DNA of 64,000 bases from Schizochytrium sp. TIO01 (taxonomy: Eukaryota > Sar > Bigyra > Thraustochytrida > Thraustochytriidae), in assembly GCA_004764695.1 (NCBI GenBank), contig SMSO01000025.1, positions 5,572,362 through 5,636,361 on the forward strand. The letters are read 5' to 3'. The notes under the pieces were generated by a model. That model had not been told where the DNA came from and did not search any database. It saw only the letters and a list, made by a program, of their open reading frames with translations. Numbering within the stretch: position 1 is the first letter of the stretch; each line of letters starts with the position of its first letter. Positions 1-11,000 of this stretch are shown piece by piece. Position numbers and translations under genes: made by a program.

Positions 1-520
1 CCATGACATCAAGCACAGCAAGCACACTCGGGCGGTTTTTCGGCGCTACTTTAGTGCAGCGGGCGATCAATTTAGAGTCCAGGAGCGCTCCTTTAGCTCT
101 TGAATCAGAGCCCTGCACCAGTGCCTTGGCAATTTGCCACGAAATATAATGTGCCGATGACTGTGTTCTTGTATTCTCGATCTCCAAGACCAGTACCTCG
201 GCAAGACCTGCGTCGACGAGCTCTTTGACTTCCTCCTCGGAATCTCTCTGACACGCGGCCAGCACTGTTCTCAAGAAACTCAAGGCCGCAGGCGTCCCTG
301 AGACTGCCACTTGGGCTACTTGAGACGGCAGCGAGGTCTTTTCCTCTTGTGGTTTCTGGTCCTGTGCCTGGACTTGTTCTATTTCTTTGATGCCTTCAAA
401 AGGCTTCGACAGGGAGAACAGCGTCTCGATGTCCACGAGGCCGCCCTTGGGGAGGGGGCCGCAGGCGCCGCATGAGGAGCACTCCTCAGGGTCCGGCTGA
501 AAGGAGCCTGCTTTGCACAT
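1..520 (-). CDS. Partial protein of unknown function, N-terminal 173 residues, runs off the left edge
   Basis: Reading the minus strand from an ATG at 520 gives an open frame to base 1 with no stop, so the gene continues outside the window. The protein starts MCKAGSFQPDPEECSSCGAC and has four cysteines in the first 20 residues (C2, C14, C17, C20); the pattern CSSCGAC could bind a metal or be coincidental. Residues about 45-65 are Glu/Gln-rich and look disordered. From about residue 70 the sequence turns into alternating hydrophobic and charged helices (for example LSFLRTVLAACQRDSEEEV and HYISWQIAKALVQG) that resemble ARM/HEAT-like helical repeats. I do not recognise a family. Support comes from frame length and protein-like composition; the 3' end is unseen, so no function is proposed. 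Confidence 0.6.
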   Translation of the reverse strand, partial: MCKAGSFQPDPEECSSCGACGPLPKGGLVDIETLFSLSKPFEGIKEIEQVQAQDQKPQEEKTSLPSQVAQVAVSGTPAALSFLRTVLAACQRDSEEEVKELVDAGLAEVLVLEIENTRTQSSAHYISWQIAKALVQGSDSRAKGALLDSKLIARCTKVAPKNRPSVLAVLDVM

Positions 521-573
521 TATGCCGTCGCTTCTTGCTAGCTAGCCAGCTCGACCGTGGGGTTTGGGGTTTG

Positions 574-576
<3 letters not shown>

Positions 577-612
<36 letters not shown>
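577..612 (+). repeat. GCT triplet microsatellite, 12 copies
   Basis: Twelve uninterrupted GCT units lie just upstream of the start of the partial minus-strand gene, so they are probably in its 5' flank or leader. A shorter impure GCT run follows at about 1257-1275. Confidence 0.9.
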
Positions 613-613
<1 letters not shown>

Positions 614-1904
614 GAAGCCCTTTGCCTTCTCAAGGGAACTTTGGCTTCGAGGTCTCTTTCTGTGTTTAGGACTTGGGCAGAAATGGAATTGGAAACGACT
701 TTTGTTGGAAACGTGTCACGCCCCTCTTACTATAAACGCTAGCCGCCCTTAGACAGGACCCCCAGCACCCGCCTGGGAAAGCCGCCTCGTAGAACCAGCT
801 TCGTTCTGCAACAAGACCAACCCCGCAGAGCACATCGTCGCAAAAGCAAGCCGTCTTCTTCAGGCTGTGCGAAGCGACGTCGCTTTCTTACCAGCTAGCT
901 TCGACGTTCTTGAGCTCCTCCCTCGCCTCTCAGGAAAGCGCTCGCAAGCGCATTCTATCGTCTCTTGAGCTCCGTTCTTCTTTGCTTTCACTCTTTTTAT
1001 TCTTTATCACAGCTCTCCTCATTAAATACAAAGAACCCTGGGCCGGCCCTACTGCTACCTTATGCACTAACATCACCCTTAGAGACTCTGCCTATGGGTC
1101 CTCCCCTTCCCTGTGTTTTCTTTCGTGCGTCCGCGGTTCTTTCCTTTTCCTTTTCCTTTTTCTTTTCCCTCTTTTCCCTCTCTTCGTTTCTGTTGAGTTG
1201 TTTCCCTCTTGGAGAGGAGAGGTTCTCTGCGCGTTCTTGGGGTTCTTCGGCCGCAGCGCTGCTGCTGCTGCTGCTTCTTCTCTCGTGGCGCACCGTTTCG
1301 GAGAAGAGCGCTGCGAGCTTTGTGCGGAAACGCCGCTTACTTTGAGCGCTTTCTGGCGGAGATGTGCTACTTCTTCGTTGTTTGCAGTGCTTTGCCTTTG
1401 ACTTTGCCTTTGCTGTAGATTTTGTGATATTTTTATTTTGTTTTATTTTATTTTATCTTTGAAATTGACTAAACTAAAAGGAGAAAGAAAGAAAGAAAGA
1501 AAGAAAGAAAAGTGCAGAAACTCCGTCCATCGCTCTTTTCAAAATGGCGGTCGCTGTAAAGATGGTTCTCGTTGAGAAGACCAAGATTTGGTTCCTGAGC
1601 TCTGCAGAGTTCCCGCGTGGCATGACCGACACATCGTGTGGGGCTCCACCACACTGGAGGCGGGAAGTCCCTCCTTCCTTGACGATGCCTGGCCGCGGCC
1701 TCCTTTTACCAGCTCGAGGCAAGCAGCTAGCTTCTTTGGAGCGACGAATGCAAGAATACCAAGGCTTTACTTCTTTCATCAAAAGCCTTTCAAGGCAGGT
1801 GTGTACCTTAGGCAGGCGCTACCCATCTCACTAGGACTGCCATCATCTTGAAGCCGGAAAAGACCGCCGAATTGCGCCGCTCGAAGAAAGAAAGAGAGAG
1901 AGAG

Positions 1905-2056
1905 AAACAATGCAAACAATGCAAACAATGCAAACAATGCAAACAATGCAAACAATGCAAACAATGCAAACAATGCAAACAATGCAAACAATGCAAACAA
2001 TGCAAACAATGCAAACAATGCAAACAATGCAAACAATGCAAACAATGCAAACAATG
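1905..2056 (+). repeat. 9-bp minisatellite, about 17 copies of CAAACAATG
   Basis: A nearly perfect nonamer array. Because 9 is a multiple of 3, each frame stays open (for example QCK or TMQ repeats), which produces artificial open frames on both strands. It abuts a GAAA tract on its right side. Confidence 0.95.
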
Positions 2057-2087
2057 GAAAGAGAGAGAGAAAGAGAGAAAGAAAGAG

Positions 2088-2140
<53 letters not shown>

Positions 2141-2148
2141 AAGAGAGA
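2057..2148 (+). repeat. GAAA/GAGA purine tract
   Basis: Tandem GAAA and GAGA units directly after the nonamer array. A pyrimidine tract with the complementary motif lies about 390 bp downstream, so the two tracts are inverted relative to each other. Confidence 0.9.
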
Positions 2149-2410
2149 AGCGGTGTCTGCGATCGTGCCTCAAGGCTGGCCGGGAGGAAGGAGCGAGCTT
2201 CCCAAGCGCGGCTCAGGTGCCTGCGTAGGCTGCGGCGGGTGCATATGCATGAGGAGGGAGGGAGGGAGGTAGGGAGGTATCCCCACGCGTCAGCCGAGGG
2301 GCCTTCTGCCACCGCAGAGCGACTAGCTGTGCCTGGGGACAGTTCTTCCTTCCTTTCCTCTTCTCGCTCTCTCTTTCCGCAAACCATCTTTTCATTTAAT
2401 TAACCTTTCT

Positions 2411-2434
2411 TCTTTCTTTCTTTCTTTCTTTCTT
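2411..2434 (+). repeat. TTTC microsatellite, about 6 copies
   Basis: A short pure TTTC run, complementary to the GAAA tract at 2057-2148. Confidence 0.85.
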
Positions 2435-2540
2435 ATTTAAGCCAAATTATAGTAAAACAAACTCCCACGAAAAGCAGTGAAACGCGGATATAATGTGTCT
2501 CGTGTGACTTACTCTATCTCCCTTCTATCTATGAGATGCC

Positions 2541-2717
2541 TTCTTTCTTTCTTTCTCTCTTTCTCTCTTTCTTTCTCTCTTTCTTTCTCTCTTTCTTTCT
2601 CTCTTTCTTTCTCTCTTTCTTTCTTTCTTTCTCTCTTTCTTTCTTTCTCTCTTTCTTTCCATTCTTTCTCTCTTTCTTTCCATTCTTTCTTTCCATTCTT
2701 TCTTTCTCTCTTTCTGC
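2541..2717 (+). repeat. TTTC/TCTC pyrimidine tract with higher-order 12-bp pattern
   Basis: About 175 bp made of TTTC and CTCT units that alternate in a TTTCTTTCTCTC-like 12-bp pattern; near the right end the tract is interrupted by repeated CATT inserts. Confidence 0.9.
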
Positions 2718-3305
2718 GGCTGTTCCCCTCCTTTCCGAGCCAGAGCACTCACTCACTCAGTACCAGGACGCGTCCGCCGCCAGGACTCAGGCCGCAAGAG
2801 CACCCAGCCGCCAAGGCAGCCATGCGGCGGCGACCAGCTCGCGACAAGGCGAGGCGCTCCGCCGCCAGATACGCGCTGCATGAAGGCAGGCAGCAGGCAT
2901 GAAGGCAGGCAGGCAGGCAGGCAGGCATATTATTGTCAAAGCATCGTCTGCGAAGGACTGCTTCGGCGGCTTAATATTCTTATTATTCTTATTCTTATTC
3001 TTATTATTTTATTTTTAATTATTTTTAATCCATTTATTTTTAGGTTAGTCTTCTGTATTTTGTTTGGAGGAGCGAACTTGTGAATTTGTGAATTTGAACC
3101 AGGGGGTGGTCAGAGGGAACCAGGCAGAGCACGGCGGAGAACGCGGCTGAGAGAACGTCTGCGTGGCCATAACCCTTCGTTCTGGGCACAGGCGGGGCAA
3201 GACCTGGCGCGCTAAGCCTCCGCAAAAGGATTGCGCGGTTTGCAGGTTTTGAAGGCCGAGGGAGGACGTGAAATGCAGCGTCGGTGTCTCCACGAATGAG
3301 CGTTA

Positions 3306-3426
3306 CGTATGATGTGACTCGCCCTTCGTATTATGTGACTCGCCCTTCGTATGATGTGACTCGCCCTTCATATGATGTGACTCGCCCTTCGTATGATGTG
3401 ACTCGCCCTTCGTATTATGTGACTCG
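3306..3426 (+). repeat. 21-bp minisatellite, nearly six copies
   Basis: The unit is CGTATGATGTGACTCGCCCTT, with G/T and G/A variants between copies; the sixth copy is incomplete. The unit length is a multiple of 3, so the array reads through as a seven-residue repeat (DVTRPSY), but there is no gene-like sequence on either side. Confidence 0.95.
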
Positions 3427-4401
3427 AAGGGTGAGCTTGCAAAGGCTTGCTTTTCTTCGTTTACAATCTTGGAAAGCGATTTGACTGCTCCGTGAACGCA
3501 ACGTCGCGCTCTTGACGATTTTGAAGAAGCACCGTTGCCTTACTAGCCGTGCTTAGCTTGAAATCAAGTACACGTCTGAGTTTCGTACCGAAAAGCCCCC
3601 ACTTTCCCAAGAACGGGGTTGGAGCGCTTGAGAATGGTAACCTCATCGCCCTGCTCTCATACAGTCAACTGACCCGAATTTAAAAGTACCATTCGGCACT
3701 GAGGTAACATACATGGAGAGCCCAGTCAAACTCTAATCGACACGAGCCATTGATGCGCTTAGCCCAAATGTCCCTATGGTTGCAGCCCTGCCTCGAAATA
3801 AATACGGACCTAGCTCCTATCTATGCAAGGAGGACCTCTTCCTCCTTCTAGCTTAAGGTCAGCTCCACTGCCATAGTTCTACTCTTGCACAACCTAGAGT
3901 CCGTGCTTAGGATATAGACTAACTCCCTCGACGAACCCGCTTTCACACTTTTAGGAACCTGTATATGCTCACAAGAACAAATTATATTTGGGGATTCTAC
4001 GAAACTTACACTTTCAGTATCTTTTTATGCACACCTAGGTAAGCAAAAACCTATGGTAAAGTCTAGGATGGGGAAGAGAACCATTTCTGCTAAGTAGGCT
4101 AGTAAGGGATATTATGCCGATCCACACCGAAGTGAGCATCGAAAGGCTTCCCGGGGAACCCGTACGAAAGACTTGGGTTAAAAGTACAGAGAGAAGAATG
4201 AATGCATATGCTTCTGATGGCTGATCAGATAGTTTCGAGTGTAAGGAAAAATATGGAAGGAAGCGATTCATGAATGAGACGAGCAGAACTGTTGGGAAAT
4301 CAAGTTTTTGAGAGGATGGTTGATGTCAAGATTTTTTTTTTTTTTATATTGTGTTTTTAAGCAGAAGAAAACGGTGGGGAAGGAAAGGCGAAGCCAGTTA
4401 T

Positions 4402-6519
4402 TCACTTCTCGTCAATATCTGTGAGGATGTTGGAAAGCAGACTCTGGAAGTGAGCATCATCTACATCATGATGATCATCATCCTCATCTTCAGGTTCCGT
4501 GGTGTATGCAGTTAAGGTCGAAGAGTCGTTTGCGGTCGCAGCCGAGAAAGTAGAAAAGGCCCCTCCTCCAAGAAATAGGGGCGGCGAGCACGATTCCGAA
4601 CGCATGCCAAGAGGCTGATGCTGGTGAGAATGCATAGAATGGTGGTGCTGGTGGAGGTGCTGATGATGCTGGTGGAGGTGCTGGTGCTGGTGGTGTTGAT
4701 GGTGATGGTGCTGCTGCGGGGAATGTTGATGGTGATTCTGCTGGTGCTGGTGCTGATGTTGTACAGGGAGCGGCACCGAATTAGCTCCACTCGAGCCAAA
4801 TGAGGTATAATTGAAAGGAGAAGGGGTTCCGCGGTCCAAATAAGTCGTTGGCTGAGGATGCATCGGTGGGAGTTGTGGGCTAGGAGTCGGAACACTGCCA
4901 CAAATAGAGGGTGTAGATCTCACATGCGGCACAGGAGTCAAAGAAACACCAGGCATGATAGGAGTGTTCGAGGGCGTAATTGCGCGCACTTCTGAGCTAG
5001 AATGAATATTAGCTGTCGGCATTGGAGGGGCAGATGCGGTCTCAAGTTGACGCTTTTGTAAACGCTTCAGCTGTTCCGATACATTGGGGCATTCTCGGGC
5101 GACATGGCCCGCCTCTCCGCATTGAAAGCACTTGCGCGCGTATGGGCAATTCTTGAGACGATGTCCAGATTCATTGCAGTTCAAACACACTTGTTGAGAC
5201 GTGTTGCTAGTATCAGCATCCTTTCCAAGCGCTGGTGAACTACGCGTGGCCTCGGGCGAGCTTGCAAGGCCGCCCACCTCGTCCTTTTCTTCGTCTCGAA
5301 GTGCAGAGAATTGACAGTTCTTAGCGACATGCGTGAACTCACCACAAAGAAAGCAAGCCCGAGGCTTGGTGCAGTCCCGCGAAAGGTGGCCCTCACCATC
5401 GCAGTTGAAGCAGCGTACAGGTCCCTCGACCTCGCTGCCCCCAACGCCACCATCCTGACTCTGGGTCTTCTTCTTCTTCTTCTTCTTCTTTTTCTTCTTC
5501 TTCTGGTCCGAACCAGGGTCCCCCCCGGTAGAACTGGCAATACTGCCAGTAGTGGTATTCAGCGCTGCAGAAGGCGTGGTTGGGGTAGCTGCCGCGGTAG
5601 TGCTAATTGAGCTCGCTCCGCTGCTGCTGCTACTAGAGCTGCTGCTAGAGCTGCTACTGCTACTGGAGCTGCTCCCCTTGGAGTCATTGTTCACAGGCAA
5701 CCCCAGCCCGTTCGGGGTTGTAGCACCGCCGGGAGTGACACTATGGTTGTTTGAGGCGTCCCCGAGCCTACTATTGGTACCAGTGCCGCTGCTAGCGATG
5801 TTCATGTTGCTGCCAGTCTTCCCTCCCGCAACGCTGCCCATATAACCTTGGCCAAATGCCGACTGATAATCCTGTTGTTGGTGCTGGTGCTGATGCTGTT
5901 GGTGCTGGTACTGCTGATGAAGCATATGCTGGTGCTGGTGAAATGCATGCTGCTGCATGTGTTGCTGGTGTTGCATATGCTGCATGTGTTGCATTTGCTG
6001 CTGATGAGAATAAGAATGATACTGTTGCATGCCGTGGCCCATGCTTGGGTCCTGGTGAGCGTACATGTTATTGTGGCTGCTGTTACCGCCGCTGTTGTTG
6101 ATATGTGCCATTCCACGAGCATCCACCTTAAACTCATGTTCGGTGATGGGTTGAAAGGGGCTCGGTTGCTCGCCTCGATGTCCGTGTGCGTAGCCGGAGT
6201 CTACGCTTGATCCGGAAGCGATGCTCCAGCTGCGGACTTTATTTACCAAGTTGCAGTTCTTAGCAATGTGTCCATTGCCTCCACAGGAAAAACAATTCCG
6301 TGTGTCGTTACCGAGGTCAGGCATGTGACAACCATCAACCAGGTGATCAGGCGACTTACAATTTAAGCATAAGCGACCCTGAGGGCAGTCCGAAGAAAGA
6401 TGGTCCGGGCTTGCACAACTAAAGCAGCGGCTGTGTGAGCTGCTACTCATAGAATGCGACGACTGGGGCACTCCGAGGTGCGCGCTTCCCATAGCTGCGC
6501 GAGCATACGTAGGCTCCAT
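4402..6519 (-). CDS. Seven-CCHC zinc-knuckle protein with Gln/His-rich and poly-Lys regions
   Basis: A 705-residue protein starting at an ATG (6519). It has seven zinc knuckles of the form C-x2-C-x4-H-x4-C. Three are near the N-terminus (about residues 32-45, 51-64, 76-89) and four are central (about 367-380, 386-400, 443-457, 463-477). Between the groups are a Gln/His/Met-rich tract, a serine run and twelve consecutive lysines (about 340-352). The last 200 residues are again His/Gln-rich and end in an acidic tail (EPEDEDDDHHD). CNBP/Gis2-type proteins with seven knuckles bind single-stranded nucleic acid and act in translation or RNA handling; a similar RNA-binding role is likely. The knuckles are certain; the low-complexity parts make this much longer than CNBP, so orthology is uncertain. 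No reverse transcriptase or protease is adjacent, so a retroelement Gag origin is not supported. Confidence 0.9.
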   Translation of the reverse strand: MEPTYARAAMGSAHLGVPQSSHSMSSSSHSRCFSCASPDHLSSDCPQGRLCLNCKSPDHLVDGCHMPDLGNDTRNCFSCGGNGHIAKNCNLVNKVRSWSIASGSSVDSGYAHGHRGEQPSPFQPITEHEFKVDARGMAHINNSGGNSSHNNMYAHQDPSMGHGMQQYHSYSHQQQMQHMQHMQHQQHMQQHAFHQHQHMLHQQYQHQQHQHQHQQQDYQSAFGQGYMGSVAGGKTGSNMNIASSGTGTNSRLGDASNNHSVTPGGATTPNGLGLPVNNDSKGSSSSSSSSSSSSSSSSSSGASSISTTAAATPTTPSAALNTTTGSIASSTGGDPGSDQKKKKKKKKKKKKTQSQDGGVGGSEVEGPVRCFNCDGEGHLSRDCTKPRACFLCGEFTHVAKNCQFSALRDEEKDEVGGLASSPEATRSSPALGKDADTSNTSQQVCLNCNESGHRLKNCPYARKCFQCGEAGHVARECPNVSEQLKRLQKRQLETASAPPMPTANIHSSSEVRAITPSNTPIMPGVSLTPVPHVRSTPSICGSVPTPSPQLPPMHPQPTTYLDRGTPSPFNYTSFGSSGANSVPLPVQHQHQHQQNHHQHSPQQHHHHQHHQHQHLHQHHQHLHQHHHSMHSHQHQPLGMRSESCSPPLFLGGGAFSTFSAATANDSSTLTAYTTEPEDEDDDHHDVDDAHFQSLLSNILTDIDEK

Positions 6520-9381
6520 GTCGGGTGACTATACAATTCGAGCCAACAACGACCCGAGTCTACTGAGTAGATAGATATAAGGATCCTCTCCTTGGAAAAG
6601 GAGAAGGAAGTAGAGAAATAGAGAATGAAATCCCCCCCCAAAAAAGTAAGAACGCTCTCGAAGACTTTGCCAAATTGTTGAAGTCTAGGAGGATATTCAC
6701 GTGTGCTTGCGGGATTTTTGTCTTATTGTCTTGGTTTTGTTGTTGTTTGTGCTTTGTTGGTATCTGCTTGCTCCGATAATTCTGATAAATGTGATCTATC
6801 TGATTGGCAAACCTGTTTCCTTTCGCCTTCGAAGACAGTTGCTTTATTGATAGCTCCTTTTTAAAAGCTATCCGCCGCTTAGGAAGAAAGCAAAGATATA
6901 ACTAGCTCTTGAGCTAGCAGAGAAAAGAATCCGAATAATATCGATTCAAAAAAATCGACTAGAAGTGGTGGCCCGCTCCACACAGGGCGACCACTCAGAT
7001 GCTTCTCAATGAACTGGCTGGGGTAGAGATATAATGGATAGAATTTACCAGGTGGCTTCTTATTGCAGACGATAAAGTCCACTGAATAGAAACTGTGCAA
7101 TGAACTAGAGCTCGCAGAACTTGATCCCTGCGAGGTTGACCTTGTTCGTTGCTTTAAAACACTTCTTAACCTCGGGGCAATGAGGAGCTTGACGAGGCTG
7201 AAGAATAAACCTGACAAGATTCAGCAGACGGTGTAGTAGTGGGAAACCACAAGCTTTCCAGAAGCAAGTTAGCTATCGTCTGACTGATGGTAGCGTGCTC
7301 AACCCTGCACACCCAACTCTTTCCTGAACAATCTGTTCACCTTCCACGCGTCTCTCCTCGCGTGATTTATTTCTGAAGTACAACCTGCTTTCCCACGTGT
7401 AGCACGCAGCCACCAAAGGAGCTACCCTGCTTAACCTCAAGTCAAGAATCTCGCGCGCTCCAAGATATAGGACGGTTGGGCTGTCTCCAAGCCAACTAGC
7501 TTCGTTAGCTAACTCGCTCTCACTACCTACGCTGTCCTCGATCACTCTCGCGCTCTCGCCAGCTAGAACACGGCACGGCTTACGTAGAAAGAATACCCTC
7601 AACGGCACCACGTCCGCCGGCCCACGCGGTGCCAGGCCCGCGGAGGCCTCCGAGGCTTGTCCTTCGCGTCTCGTTCCACGCAACACAAAGAAAAGGACTC
7701 GCAATCAAACTAGTACTAAAAGGCAGAAGAAGCAGAAGAAGTTGGCGAAGTACAAACAACAAGGGCGAGAAAGACACAGCACAGTCTCCGCTCAATAACA
7801 GGAAAGATAAAGAGAGAATCGCCAAAGAAGAATCGAAAGAAAGTATGAAAGAAAGAGAGAAAGAAAGAAACAGAGAAAAGAACGGAAGCAAGAACAAGAA
7901 CAGGTCTCACTCGAAGAAAACCAAAAAGAGGAAGAACAGCAGCCGCAATCGATCACTCTTGGCTCACTCTTAAGCCGTGGAACCGCGCCAGAACTGCCTG
8001 ACTGGTCTCTTAGGGCTGAGTCTGCGAGAGCACAGCAATGCAGTCCTGCTCTCGTGGCTTGTCAGTCAGGTGTTCTTCTTCGTCTGTTCTTCTTCGCTAT
8101 CTCTTGATAACTTTGTTTGTTCTTCTTGTTGTTCCTTCTCCCCGGATCTGCGACGATGTGCACCGCCTCGGAGGTCCGGTGTGGCGCGACAACGATTCGC
8201 GGGGTGGATCCTACTGCACGAGGTGGCGTGCGAGAGGGTGGGGCGAATGTATCGCGGTTTTGCCTTTGACTGCGGCGGAAGAAGTGGCGTCAGGGATGAT
8301 GCCGCGGGCGGGTTTTTGAAAATCCGGGCGACGATGAACCGAATGAGGGCCCAAGTGACCGAGGCAAGAGCACGCAGCTCACCGTGCCAACGCTGCCGAC
8401 GACGCAGGCAGCGACAAAGGGCCGCCGCACTGCGCCTGCGCTCCAATCGCCTCCGTCGCGCAGCCTCCTCCGCGACGACGACGACGACGACGACTCGGCT
8501 CTGCTGCTTATTGACTAATTACTTTCATACTTGCTCTGTCTCTGCCCAGTCCTTCGTGCTATACTCTACTTGCACCGCATTTGTTCTACTTCGAGTGGAT
8601 CCATAACCCACTTGTTCCCTCTATACCCTACTGTACGCTTGCGCTGCTTGGATTCCCTACTTGTGTGCCAGAATACTTCACTGTAGAGCATTGGATACAC
8701 TAGGTTATAGCAACCCACAATTACCGCCATGGAACCGGATAGCTCATTTACAGCAGACCCTCCCTCGCGCTCACATCGCGCGCTCTCTGTCTCCCTCACT
8801 CTTCGCCCTTTCTTCCCGCAGCCGGAGGGGGCTCTCGAGTGAAGAGAGACGGGCTGGAGGAAGTTGAACAGACTGTCACTGGAGCTGAAGGGAGAAAATA
8901 CTCCCACATCTCCGACCTCGCCTACACAATACCTTTAACCTCTGAGGAAGACCGAACACGGGTGGGGCGAATATCTTCCTCTGAAGGACCCATGTTGTCC
9001 CTGGCAACACTGCTGTACGGCAAAGAAAATTCGCTGTGGGAAATCTTGTCCCTCACCAAGTCAATACAATAACATAAAGATCTCAAATTACACACTGAGC
9101 TTAATCTAGGGAAGATTTTCCTTCATTAAGGAAGGTGCCACTGTAAATTACGCGTGTCTGTACCTTTGATAATTTCCCAGTGCGTCCAGACTGAGATGTG
9201 GAGCAAATCCCGCAGCCCCTCTCTTGCGCGAAGAAGAAGTGGGACGCAAAGCCTTAGCGTCGGTAGCGAGGTCACTAGTAGGCGCCCAGTAGGTAGGGCT
9301 ACCAGCACAGGTTATCTACAGAAGAGTAGACATAGCTACTTCAATCACAAAGAACAGCGGATCCTCTCTAAACAGACAGAC

Positions 9382-9412
<31 letters not shown>

Positions 9413-10965
9413 CAAACCTCATCAGTCTTCTCCCTCGCTAGATAAGAGCAGACTGGCTGCCTAGCTGAGGAGAACTAGTCCAGGCTGTTCTCCATAAGCG
9501 CGGCATGGTCCTCAGAACCCCCTGCCTGTATCTTCCTTCCGTGGCGGCCTCCGTCTGTGAGTGGGCGCGATGGGACCACAATGCCTCGAAACGGCACCTC
9601 ACCAGAACAACAACCTTCGAGCTGACTGGCCTTCTGCTTCTTCCTTTCCCGCCATTTCCTATCTAGTTAGTTATGCCTATTATTTCCATCTATAGAAAGA
9701 AAGGAAGAACTTGAATGAAAAGAATGAAACAATGAAACAATGAAACAATGAAAGAATGAAAGAATGAAAGATTGAAGGTAGGTAATAGGATTAGTAGTAG
9801 TAGGAGTAGTAGTAGCAGGTAGGTAGCTAGTATGCTATTGCAACAGAGAGAGACTTAGCCGGTACTACTGCTGCCTATCTAAGGCACGGCAGTAGGCAGT
9901 CAGTCTCTCTATATTCTCCTCCTTGTCACGTTCAGACCTTGATGAATTTTGGCTTTAATTATACGCTCAATAGCTATGCACAACGAGGTTTCCATTGGTC
10001 CAAACTGCTGGCATTTCTTTGGGCAATCGTCGATGCAATCGGCAATCGGCATTGAGAAAGCTTTTTCTTGGGCACCGTCGATGATCTCAGAGTGAGTGAT
10101 CTTAGCGATGATGATGACTGGACTTGACATCGCTTCACGAGGAAGTTACGCTGCCGGTGTCCGTTCAAGGCCGGTTTATGGACATGCACTTGTCTGAAAG
10201 TAGCCTTGGAAGCAAGCGTGTTGCGACGAGGCTGCAGAACACTGGCTGCACTGGCGTGCGTGGCAGCTTGCAAATGGTGCGTTTGTCCATCAAGAAGATG
10301 CCACCTTTGACAACTACCCGCTTCGAGGTTGTGCCTCGTACTAGCCCTCCCGAAACCAATAGGCACCAAGCTTTAAAAGGCACTTGGAACACATCACATC
10401 ACAATAGCGGGAACAAGGAAAAGCGCTAAAGTAGTAGTCCCACCTAGCAGGATCTCTATCAGTGTCCGTTCGAGAAGTTTGGCCAATCTTCCTCTGAGCG
10501 TAAGCAAACGATTGCTTCGATGCTGTTTTATTTCAAGGCCCATGCTCAGGATATCGGTTTAGATTCTCTGAATGGATAACCAATTCGCAGCTGCGCCCCG
10601 AGCGTGGCAAGAGTGGGAAGCATATGTGGCTTGGGTAATGAACTGATTCATGAGCTTGTGGTTTTCTAGGTGGTCATGACCTAAGGTACTTTAGTTAGTT
10701 AGTGAGTTTGCTGAGGTGGCGGTGATTTATCATCTTGCAAAATAAGAACGACTAGAGTTGGAACTTACAAGGCTGGCGGTTTAGAGAGATGGATGCACAG
10801 TCTACGGGGTGGTCAAGAGTAGTAGTTGATGATTTCCAAGATGGAGACAACTTTATAATGCCAATAGATGGACACACCAAACTGCCGGGAAACAATGATT
10901 GTCTGCACCTTCAAGCAATGTGTCTTGAATAAGATAAAGGCGGGTGTATTTGCTGGTGCTCGTGA

Positions 10966-10967
<2 letters not shown>

Positions 10968-10999
<32 letters not shown>
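10968..10999 (+). repeat. GGC triplet microsatellite, about 10 copies
   Basis: An uninterrupted GGC run in otherwise AT-rich surroundings. Confidence 0.9.

Positions 11000-11000
<1 letters not shown>

Larger units (their letters stand above)
521..4401. other. Gene-free, repeat-rich intergenic region
   Basis: No reading frame here looks like a protein; the longer ones are translations of low-complexity DNA. The region holds a GCT triplet run, pyrimidine tracts around 1130-1190, a nonamer array with GAAA and TTTC tracts (about 1905-2720), a GGCA run near 2900-2925, a 21-bp minisatellite (3306-3426) and a poly-T run near 4330-4344. The stretch 3430-4400 is unique sequence in which I see nothing recognisable. 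Confidence 0.7.

Noticed and set aside
1779-2387. 202-codon minus frame with repeated FALFALFAL and FLSFFLS sequence
   Set aside because: It is a translation of the nonamer and GAAA/TTTC arrays; the flanking residues are not protein-like.
4402-6519. Retrotransposon Gag origin for the zinc-knuckle gene
   Set aside because: No protease, reverse transcriptase or LTRs nearby; seven knuckles and long Gln/His tracts are unlike Gag.
7977-8606. 209-codon plus frame
   Set aside because: Starts at GTG, has no recognisable domain, and its Arg/Cys/Ser-rich composition looks like GC-rich non-coding DNA.
9909-10430. Overlapping frames on both strands (73-131 codons)
   Set aside because: Only the 73-codon minus frame starts at ATG; the others need TTG or GTG. 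No family recognised and no evidence of joining exons.
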